A stretch of DNA of 64,000 nucleotides, from the NCBI GenBank assembly GCA_030867875.1, contig JAOWCC010001634.1, forward strand, positions 98,187,321-98,251,320, read 5' to 3'. A model generated the notes under the pieces. That model was not told the DNA's origin and did no database searches. It saw nothing but the letters and a program-made list of their open reading frames with translations. This DNA is from Actinernus sp. WN-2022 (Eukaryota > Cnidaria > Anthozoa > Actiniaria > Actinernidae). The position numbers and the translations under genes are program-made. This document shows positions 45,760-55,796 of this stretch, in pieces. The first letter of the stretch is position 1. Each line of letters begins with the position of its first letter.

Positions 45760-47634
45760 CATAGCTTAATTAATATAAAAAATATACATGCAAGGCTTTG
45801 ATCAGGTCTTAACTCACTAATTCAATTTGTCAATTTGACTATTAAATTGAAGATCACCTTTGTGTAGTTTTATTTGGTTATGACTTCTTATAAACTAAAA
45901 TGGTTCGTGCTTCCAGTAAACTTTCTCGACCTGAAAGAAAATGAAAATCTAAAAGTTACTGTATGTTTAATTATCCACCTTCAGGAGGGTTTAATGCTAC
46001 TGAAATATGGCAATATGAGGGAAATGAAGAATGGTGCAGCAAACAATAATATTACTGCATGGTCCAGTAACAACCATGCAGCAGTAATGTTTACCAGTTT
46101 ACTGGCTCCTAATATAATGAAAACCCTACCTAATTAGTACAACCGTTTATATGCTGCCTTTTTAACAGAGAAGATTCAGTCTTACAGCCAAATGAATCTG
46201 ACCACTGGCAGTATAACCTAGCAGCCCTAATTTTGGGCTTAAGTCAGTGCGGGCAGAAGAACTCAGACTCATGCAGATCTCGCATGGTAACTACATGTAG
46301 TTAGAAAGTAGCAGCTTTTGAATGTTCTTTTAATTGTCTTGTTTACAATCTCTTGACAAGAAATCCTTGCAAACTCATGTGAGCCATTGCCATTTGAAAT
46401 CGTTCTCAAAGTTGCCTGAAGAATTCTTGCTAATATACTAATTTGAATATAATGCTTCTAGAACTGGAATTTGATTTTCAGCTTCGATAGTTTCTTTCAG
46501 TTTTCTTTTCAGCGAACATAACTGACAGAATTTATTTGTCTGTTTTATAAATTACATGTAATGAAAATCTGAGTCAAAGAAACAAACACATAGATATCGC
46601 TTTTACAAATATTTGAAAAATAACCGAACCGAAAAAGAATTCTGTTTCTGATTTTCATGTTTTCGATTTTCTGTAATTTTACTTCCATTCCATGTTTCGT
46701 GCGGCGATCATCAAGCCATCATGTGACTTTAGTTTCCTCCCTTCTCATATTAGAATTTACAATGATGTAGTCAGGGGATAATAGGTCGCTAGCATGTGAG
46801 GGATCTGAGTCCGAGTTCCTCTGCCCGTGCAGAGTCTAAGCGTGAGATTAGGGTGTTAGGAGATTCATTCGGCCAATTAAGACTGAAGCTTCTCAAGCAA
46901 AAAATCTAGCAGGGGTTGGGCTCACATCAAATATGTAAAGCCCTCATCACATGACTTTTGTAAATAGTTTTGAAAGGAAATCATGCAGGGACCCTTAAGC
47001 TTACAGGTCATAATTATGATAATACCATGATCGCCTCGGATTCCTTTGTTTGTTCACACACATTTAATCTCTAAATTCCCTGGCTCATTACAAATGCAAG
47101 GAAAATTTAGAAATGTGAATTGTCTTCAACAGGGAAATTTCTAAATTTCCCTGCAAGAACAATGCATATTTCTAATTTTCGCTTGCATCGTAAAGAGGGA
47201 AAACTAGAAGACAATGCAGGCTGGACATGAGAGGGTGAAAAGCATCAACTCTTGCTCCCCTCTGGCACGACTTAAGCCCTGTGCTCCCGGTTGAAAAAAT
47301 TGAACCCAAACTGACCCGACTTCATCATAACCTTCAACGTAATTAATCCATGTGGGATCACGTATTTCAATCTGCACATTCTTCTCTTATTTCTCAAACC
47401 CGCTTCTTCCATGTGGTATACTTAAAACCAATACGCATGACCTTTAAATATTTAGTCAAGCACATAATTACATTGTGTTTTACTGCTATTCTTCTCAAAA
47501 ACAACAGGTCATTCAATCGAGCAGTAAAACATTTTCGAAAGCAACTCAACTACGACATCTTTAGTTTAGGCAGAGAAAACTAAACTTCTCACAGATTTGT
47601 TCTGTTCCTCAGCGATCAGAGTATTACAAAGTTA
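45760..47634. other. Non-coding stretch
   Basis: The 87-codon frame at 45874-46137 shows no recognisable domain. CCCTG/AAATTTCC phrases near 47080-47220 resemble those in the following hairpin. Confidence 0.4.
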
Positions 47635-47788
47635 TACCATGACAATTCGGAAAATTAGTGATCAAATTTCCCCTCAAGCCTCAGGAGAGTTTGTAAAAGT
47701 CCCTCGGCTGAAGCAGCCTCGGGACTTCAACAAACTCTCCCTTGGCTTGCAGGGAAATTTAATCACTAATTTCCCTCTTGACATGGTA
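47635..47788. repeat. 154-bp palindromic element
   Basis: Starts TACCATGACAATTCGG and ends with the near-inverse CTTGACATGGTA. Inner pairs are ATTAGTGATCAAATTTCCC / GGGAAATTTAATCACTAAT and GAGAGTTTGT / ACAAACTCTC. Probably a small foldback element. Confidence 0.75.
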
Positions 47789-49965
47789 TTACTGTACTTA
47801 TAATAAACCTAGCTACAATGTATTTAAAATTATAAAGTCATGCAAGTGTAACCTGAGAACCACATACATGTACACCTCTATTATTTTTATTATAACTAAA
47901 TTGATGCCTGACTTCTAAACCTTTATTTGGGCTACCGGTTAATGCAGAATACCCTGTCACTGCAGGTTCATTAATAATGCATGTTCTCAAACCTCATACA
48001 AACCTTCTAAAAACTTCCCCAAAAAAATCAAAAACCCTAACCACCACAAATTAAAATCATTCATGAATAGAATGAGTCTATAAATACACCAGAGCTAGCT
48101 ATAATGGAGAAATTTTGCACAGTTTAGAAGGGGTGCCAGGGTATTCTGCAGTGAACTAGGAGACCATATACTATGTGCATGTACTTTCCTTACCATTGAA
48201 AACTTGAACGAGCTGCATGTGACCAGACTTTGGCCTGATGAGTGATGTAATATTTGACTTGATCATGAACTCAGCTCAAGGCACTTTTAGTTGACCACAG
48301 GACTGACAGCTCTATCTAGAAGCTCTGTTTATTTATACAATACAAAAGCTTTTCGTGAGCAACTAAAGGCCTGGGAAGAAATATAATAAGAAATACAACT
48401 GGAGCTTTCTTAATATTTATAAAGCAGCTTCGATATTTTAACACGCATGCACTGATGCAGTCAGAGCCATGCAGTCACTCGAGGAGCATTCTGACAGTCC
48501 CATTTTCTGATCTAAAGAATCGTTCGTAATTAAGATTACAAACCGGCTATTTCTTCGACAGAATGAGAAGAATTAGCGAACTGATGAACTGAATTACAAT
48601 GAAAGCTTTGTGAGATTGTACACGACATGAACTAGACACGTTGCAGTATGAATGCTTACCTTCGGCTTCGGCCTTCCCGGCGGTTCTTCACCGATTTATC
48701 CACAAATTAGTTTATGTCTCTCAGTAGCAGCAGTTACTCTAGTCTTTCTAGCAATAGAATCTAGTTATAAATGCTGATTTGAAGGTATGAAGGCTGATTT
48801 GTTGGTCTTCTCGCTAGCTCTTATCTGTTCACATCCACACGAACTGTGAAACCGACAATAATTTTGAAATACAAGTTTTAGCCAATCAGGAATCAAGTCA
48901 CTATCCGGGACTTCAAATATCGATCAATTGTTCGAGCACAGGAAGCCCAAGCTATTTTTAGTCTGACAGGCAGCCAAGAGACAGATAGACGTATTCATTT
49001 TATTACAGTATGTTTATCGAAAAGCTAGATTAAAAAATTCCCATACAAACTTATAAAATAGCCATAAACAGTGCTTGGGCTACCTGTGATTCGGATGGCG
49101 AGGCTAATGAAACTGATTTGATTGTACTCTACAGTTTATTTATCTAATTTTAATAATAACAAACGTAACCCACCAAATGCGAAGAAGCATTAGGACGCAC
49201 ATTTTGCCAGTGGCTTTCCAGTACTTTTGAACGGTCACGCAATATTTGCATGATGTATTTTGTGCATGTATTTATTTAATGTACTGTTTAAGCGCCGATC
49301 AAACGAGTATATATGTGAGCGCATGGGAACATGAGAGTTTTTAAAAATATTTTATTGATATTTTAATGATACATTGGTATATTTGTCCCTGTGTCCCCCC
49401 CCCCCCCCCCCACCCCCACGAGAGTTGCTCAAGAACATGAGAGTTGCTCAATTACGCTCTCGCTTGACCGCCAACTCTCGCCAAATTTGAACCTGAGAAT
49501 TGACAATCGCGAGTTACGTCAACTTCTTGTGACCCTCGTCATCCTCATTTTACCGAGTTGTGAAGGTATTTCAATTAGCAGCAATGCATGACGGTGTTCC
49601 CTCGTGGCTTTGGATCCCTGCATGCAGCTGGCCTCCCATGCAGGCGGATGAAGGCACCGCGAGTTCCGTTGGAAAATTAAGTCTGCATGGTTATACCGGC
49701 GCCTCGACATCCGCTTGGTATCAGACAAAAGTATAAACGTACAAGTCGGTATATCATGCGCCGTGGTCTAGAGGATTTTTCTTCGCTGTTTTGACTTGTT
49801 TCAAAATCTTAAAATGTTTCAAACATATAATATACCAAACAAAGCGATTTTCAATTTTCTACGCAGTTATTAGCATATCAGTCCGTGATCTAAGTTTGGG
49901 TTGAACAAATTTTGCGCTTACGCTGGATCGGATAGCATTAAATATATTTCCCATGTGCCTTAGTG
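47789..49965. other. Non-coding stretch
   Basis: No gene recognised. A run of 17 C bases is at 49395-49411, followed by ACCCCC. Confidence 0.4.
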
Positions 49966-49969
49966 AGCT

Positions 49970-51045
49970 CTTAAAACATAGTCCATGCAGTCTTATTAAT
50001 CTAAACAATGAATGTGATACACATATTCCTGTTAATTTGCCTTATTTTTGCCCATACAAATTCCATCTACTGCCCATATCCTTGCCATATCATGGGGATC
50101 GTGTCAGCTATTATCTTCTCTGCCCATATAAGTCCCATACATATGGGTTTAATATGGGATCAGTCATACGAGCAATGAAACATTTGTCCATGCATCCCCC
50201 ATATGTTTCCCACGTGTATCCCAGATGCTGGGAAAGGTATGGGTTCATGTCTGTGTGGACTCTGTGTTCATTCTGCCCATCCAAATCCCATCTACTGCCC
50301 ATATCTTTGCCATATCATGGGGGTCGTATGGGTTGTTACAGTCTCTGTCCATATAATTCCCATGTATATGGGTTTCATATGGGATCTACGCGAATAAAGA
50401 ACCATTTTAGCCCATGCATCCCCCATATACTTCCCATGTATTTACCAGATGATGGGAATAGTATGGGCCTCTATCTATGTGTGCCATGTTTCGCCCATAC
50501 AAATTCTACCTTGTACCCATATCTGTGCCATATCATAGGAACCGTATGGGTTGTTACAGTCTCTGCCCATATAATTCCCATGTATATGGGTTTCATATGG
50601 GATCTACGCGAATAAAGAACCATTTTAGCCCATGCATCCCCCATATACTTCCCATGTATTTACCAGATGATGGGAATAGTATGGGCCTCTACCTATGCGT
50701 GCCATGTTTCGCCCATACAAATTCCACTTTGTACCCATATCTGTGCCATATCATGGGAACCGTATGGCTATTATCCTGTCTGCCCATACAGTTCCCATAC
50801 ATATGGGTTTCATATGGGATCTGTTTCCCATATGCTTTCCATATATGGGTTTCATATGGGATGTGCTGCCCATGTATTTTCCATATGATATCATTTTAAA
50901 CCCTTACTTTTCCCATATATGGTTTCTGAATGGTAGGTAAACCCATATTTATCCCATGTAACAAAAACTCAAACCCATATAGTTCCCATACCAGACCCAT
51001 GTATATCCCATGTCAGACCCATATGAATCCCATATGTTTGGTTCT
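49970..51045. repeat. Second CCCATATATGGG field with 218-bp tandem units
   Basis: Dense CCCATAT/ATATGGG half-sites, with exact CCATATATGG near 50838 and 50912. A 218-bp unit (anchor CGAATAAAGAACCATTTTAG at 50391 and 50609) is tandemly repeated and nearly identical. The overlapping open frames (up to 220 codons) follow the repeat and look non-genic. Confidence 0.8.
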
Positions 51046-51560
51046 GTATATTATGCATATAGTTTGTCGAGTTGCAATTCTATCGGGTGCTGGCTTGGCA
51101 GTATTTAGATGGATTGGCATCTGAATTGTAGGTCTGAAATGTCTGCTCATAAACACATTGGCCATTAGCTATTTTTCTGACTCACTGACTTAAACAGCAT
51201 ATAAGCCCTGACTAATTAGATTTCTTACGAAGAGACTAGAGGCCATAGCCAAAGGATTCCGGAATAAAAAGTTGATTTGATTTATTTGTCGTGGTGTATT
51301 GGCCGTTCTAAATTGACCAAAAACGTGGCTTGGGTTGCCTGTGGATCGAAATCAAGCGCGCGAGAGCGCTTTACAAAATTGACATTGAGTCTAGTTTGAC
51401 GTCATCACCAGAACACGCATGAAAGGCCTTGCCGAATAAAGCTCTCCGAAAAGTTTATCGCGGTATTATCATCTTTCTCAGTTATCTATTCAATTATTTT
51501 GCAAATATGCCAACGCTTTATCAAAGGTAAGTTAAGAACAAATATCATATGTGAATTTTC

Positions 51561-51825
51561 CTGACCCATGACCGCGTAAGTAAAACCCTGGGTCGATTTC
51601 CCGGGGTGACGTCATATAATTAATTCGACTTTGAAAGGATTTAAATATATAGTTAGGATTTTGTCTAAAATGACTTTTTTCTTTACTAACATCTCACAAA
51701 CTATGTATATTTTCTATAAATCGATGTTGTTGTGATAGAATAGCACCATGGAGGATAATGCATTAATGAGATGACGTCACCCCAGGAAATCGACCCAGTC
51801 TTTTACTTACGCGGTCATGGGTCAG
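51561..51825. mobile_element. 265-bp MITE with ~55-bp inverted ends
   Basis: The left end CTGACCCATGACCGCGTAAG, continuing GTCGATTTCCCGGGGTGACG, is mirrored at 51770-51825 with few mismatches. Non-coding. Confidence 0.8.
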
Positions 51826-52706
51826 GCAAAGTCAGTTTTTCACCATTTCAAACAAGCGTAGAACATAGAATATTATCAGTAGACCGAAAATTTATTCGCA
51901 GAAGTACTCAAAACCTTTCACAGGTTCATAAGTAGAAAAATGTCAAGAAGGGTTAGAGGCACTTTAAGTTACTCGCGTATATCAGACAATTCCTATGAAA
52001 ATGCGAATTTCTGCCGAAAATCTAAATTACTTGGGACACCTATACCGTGATAAATAATATTCGTAAGTTCACAAAAGTCATTTGTGTTTTATATCGAATC
52101 TCCGTCGAAATACCTTAGGTTAGAGGCAATGCTGTTTAGTTTGATATTACTATCTGAACGAAAACGGTGAAAAAAAGCGTCGAACAGGTTTTGAAATGTG
52201 ACGCGGGACATGCAAATTAAGGCATTCGTATAGAGTTCACTATTGATATTTTATGCTTAAAATCCTTTTTTTTTTTTTGCTTCCAAAGTATGCAAAAAAG
52301 CAATTCTATCTATAGCGGTTCGAGAAGAGTGAGAAAGAAAACAAAAATGTTTGATATGTTTTGATATGTACATCAATTCATTGCGCCCAGTCACAAGCGT
52401 GTTCAGTTGTACTAGTTCGAACTATCGGCTTTCATGGACTGGAAACCTATTTTTACAGCTTCATGAACTATTTCAAACACGAATTGGAGTCTTATCAGGG
52501 TTTTATTGTTTTCGAAATATTTGGAATCCCCAGATAAAAGACGAACAATGAGTGTTTGAAATGTCTTCTCATGCGAATGCTAAACCGAAAATTTACATAC
52601 GCTTCTTTTCAAACTTCATTAGCAATTATTGTTTACCGTTTGACTGTTGTATATAATTAGTCGATAGATGGCTTATCATTCTTTTCTGATGGCGGTGATT
52701 TCGTCT
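51826..52706. other. Non-coding stretch
   Basis: Nothing recognised; one 66-codon frame (52351-52551) without known motif. Confidence 0.4.
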
Positions 52707-52782
52707 AGCGTACCAGTAGTGTAGTGGTCAAGAGTTAATACAAGCAGTCAGAAGGGTCGAGGTTCGAACTCCAGTGGAGGCA
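52707..52782 (+). ncRNA. tRNA-like module 1
   Basis: A-box-like TAGTGTAGTGGTCAAGAG and B-box-like GGTTCGAACTCC at tRNA-like spacing, followed by T-rich TTTTTCTTTC. Acceptor pairing is poor. Probably a tRNA pseudogene or SINE head. It resembles the module at 53232. Confidence 0.4.
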
Positions 52783-52988
52783 CACTTTTTCTTTCTATGT
52801 CGTTCTTTATTTCTTTACTTCTTCGCTCCTTACTTGCAGTTTATCAGTATGTAATTAGTTAGTGGTTCATGAATATGATGATTAAGAAATATTGATCACT
52901 ATAGGGTTGGAAATGTGATCAAACACTATAGTGCGTTTGGAACTGGTATTTTATTGGATATCAAGATGCATCCACCTGACGAAGCTTC

Positions 52989-53091
52989 GAAAAAACGAGA
53001 GCTAGTGTTTTACCAGGGTATCCAAACACCGAGAAAGATGAACTTTCGAGTTGTTTGGATTCCCTGGTGAAACACGAAGCTCGAGTTTTTT
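52989..53091. repeat. Palindrome with ~48-bp arms
   Basis: AAAAAACGAGAGCTAGTGTT and CCAGGGTATCCAAACACCGA are mirrored by the following TTCGAGTTGTTTGGATTCCC and GAAGCTCGAGTTTTTT, with a loop of about 5 bp. Confidence 0.75.
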
Positions 53092-53231
53092 ATATGACTT
53101 CTCAATCGAAAACAATACATGTGCCTGCATTCATAAATCATTAGAAAGTATTGTTTGCCTGGAATTTTATTGCATGCAATTATAGACTACAGGGGTTGTG
53201 ATTGTTATTTTGTCACGGTCATTTCAACAAA

Positions 53232-53317
53232 CGGCCTGATAGCGTAGTGGGCAAGACAGCGGACTAGTAGTCAAGAGCAGCCATGAAGATGATGGTTCGA
53301 GTCACACTCTGGACACC
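53232..53317 (+). ncRNA. tRNA-like module 2
   Basis: GGCCTGATAGCGTAGTGGGC (A-box region), a long variable segment, and GGTTCGAGTCAC (B-box), followed by T-rich TTTTTATTTCCGTCTTC. T-stem pairing is imperfect. Same layout and similar 3' flank as 52707-52782. Confidence 0.4.
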
Positions 53318-53405
53318 GATTTTTATTTCCGTCTTCTCCTTTACTTCTCAATGTAAAGTCATACTTATGCTGTAATCCTTGTAGCTTAATTAGGTCCAAC
53401 ACATG

Positions 53406-53487
53406 CAATGAGAACACAGATGAACATCACTAGTGTAACAAATTTGGATATCAAAATCACTAGTGATGTTCATCTGTGTTCTCATTG
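53406..53487. repeat. Perfect 30-bp inverted repeat, 22-bp loop
   Basis: Left arm 53406-53435 begins CAATGAGAACACAGATGAAC. Right arm 53458-53487 is its exact reverse complement. Confidence 0.95.
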
Positions 53488-53852
53488 GGTATCTAGTGTT
53501 TCATTGGGTATCCAGATTCATGCATGTGACCAAATGCAGCCCTCTGATTGACTAAAAATGTCATGAATTATTAATGAGTTTGAGAAATGTATGTCGATTG
53601 ATCAGAAGACTATGCTCTTTGTGTTCCTGTGGTTTGTTTGGCATCAGAAAAGTATTTTTTATGTACTTTTTGTTCGATATTCGTACAGTGTTTGGACACG
53701 ATTCGCCGATATCAGATTTTATGCAAAATTGTCCAAATCAAGTGTATTCAACCTTCTAAGAACAGAACTATTTGTTCGAATGTTATCATATCCAACTCAA
53801 CTTCTTCCTCCATCGATTCTGAAGCCATTGTTGCAACGTGGTTCCTAATACA

Positions 53853-54300
53853 TTATCTGTTTAGATCCCTTGTTATACCTAAAATAAGTTATGCTCTTTC
53901 AGTCTATGCAGAAGCTAAGCCTGAACTTACAACTCTACAATGTTACTTAGACAGATGTTTTAAGAGAAGATACTTATCTAAGCCTTTTAACATTTTTGAT
54001 TTACTGGAAACTAGCGATACCAGACTTTTTAATAACGGTATCAAAGGGCATCCTTTGGAAGAGGTCTTACATATAGCCCAGCCGGAATCCATTAGATTAA
54101 GAAGTAGAAATAGTTATAGACCTAAGATTAATACAGATCGTTTTATGAATAGTTATGTCAATAGATTGATTTTTAAATATAAGTTAGTTGTTTGATTTTT
54201 AGTATGTAATGTATTCAATTGTAATTTTCTTAAATCTTGGAAGTATTTAATGTAATATTTGATATGTATTTTATCAAGTAAATAAATACATTATTATTAT
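53853..54300 (+). mobile_element. 5'-truncated LINE with 7-bp target-site duplication
   Basis: An open frame to 54195 encodes a reverse-transcriptase C-terminus: LVIPKISYALSVYAEAKPEL, CYLDRCFKRRYLSK and FMNSYVNRLIFKYKLVV. The 3' end is AATAAATACATTATTATTAT. TAATACA flanks both sides (53846-53852 and 54301-54307). The upstream part of the same open frame lies outside the element. Confidence 0.85.
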
Positions 54301-54756
54301 TAATACAGGGTCGCCAGCCTTGAAAATGCTACTACAAACCTCCCTTTTGCGACATACTGATGCACGCTCGCTCAACCGGGAAGGTTTTGATATGCTAATT
54401 AGTACTTTCTGCACGCCTACTGCGCATGACTACAAGGTAACCTAGCCCCTTTGACATCAATATACAACCACCCCGTACGCAATTACCATTTGTTGACGCA
54501 TGCGCATACATTTGCCCGCTGTGTTGGTTTAGCGAATGTAGTCCATATAGCACGGATAGTTCTTCACCGGTATACCGCTCTTCACTTTTAATTTACGGAT
54601 TAAAACAATCAAAGACAAACGAAAATTAGCTTAATTTATTAATACTACTTTTGTAAAATAACCCCGATATAGGTTTGCCCTTTATAAGCTAATAACTGTG
54701 TTTACATAAGAGTGTTTGAAGTGTATATGAAGCGAAAATCAAGTTGATCTAATTTT

Positions 54757-55258
54757 AAAATGCTTTCGAAATGAGGAATAATAACATTTTCCGTTTGTCA
54801 ACATCTCATCTCGTTTCAGAGATTTTCAGGTTTTTGTAATATGCAAATGAGATGACCTATGACATCCATGATGTTGCCATGGAAAAACGCCTGGTCCCAG
54901 GCACCGTTCCCCTTGTTATAAGAAATAAGTTGCTTAAACTACTCACATACAATGCCTACATTAGGGAAGTTTGTTTCATTTGTAGAGGAAGCCTGGGGCC
55001 AGAGTGTTTCCATGGCAACAGAATAATTTGCACAATGATGTGTATTTTCCAAAGTACCATACATGTCCAAAGTTTCAATAGTTTTTATCCACTATTTGCA
55101 GAGATTTTCTTCATTTTGTGATTTGTCTCCAGGCTATGCAACCAACATGATGTCATATGTCATCTCATTTGCATATTACAAAAACCTGAAAATCTCTGAA
55201 ACGAGATGAGATGTTGACAAACGGAACATGTCATTATTCCTTATTCGAAATCATTTTG
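54757..55258. mobile_element. 500-bp MITE with ~110-bp inverted repeats
   Basis: The left arm (CGTTTGTCAACATCTCATCT, CGTTTCAGAGATTTTCAGGT, TTTTGTAATATGCAAATGAG) is inverted at 55140-55255. The 89-codon centre frame is not recognised. Confidence 0.85.
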
Positions 55259-55261
55259 CCT

Positions 55262-55605
55262 AAACTATAGAATACCCGGCCATTCACATTGGATATCGAA
55301 AACGGCTAAACTGTAGAATACCCGGCCACTCACTTTGGATATAGAATTCTCAGCCACCGCGGTCCGTTGTCATGTAATATCGACTGCGGGAATGCGGACT
55401 GCGGTGGCATTCACTAGCTCTTGTGCTTTCCCTCTATTAATATTCAACAATCGACTGCCATTCAGTGTTTCGTCGTTGTATAAACGTAACCGATTACGGT
55501 CGACCGCGGACCGCGTTCACGGCTGTCTTAGTGTCTTGTTCACGACTGCGGACCGCGGACCACCCATTTACAGTAACAGTGCCTTAAAAATGGACGGGTA
55601 TTCTA
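55262..55605. mobile_element. Possible MITE (TAGAATACCCGGCCA ends)
   Basis: TATAGAATACCCGGCCA-like sequence occurs twice on the left (55268 and 55313). It is mirrored by GGACGGGTATTCTATA on the right at 55592-55607. The interior is CG-rich (GACCGCGGACCGCG). Confidence 0.45.
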
Positions 55606-55796
55606 TATCCTCGAGCAATGAAATTAATTTTCCTTCGCTGTTTTAAATATGCGTGTTGTTGAAAAAAAAACTGATAACAGAAAAAGATAGTTGTTCTGCT
55701 AAACCTTTTTACAAAGCCAAGGAGATGCAGTTTGTAAGCCTTACTAAGAAATCATATATTCGGAAACAAGTTATTTTAAAACCATCACTGTACCAC

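Noticed and set aside
49953..50940. 220- and 140-codon genes in the CCATATATGG field
   Set aside because: Frames track the 218-bp repeat and contain no recognisable domain.
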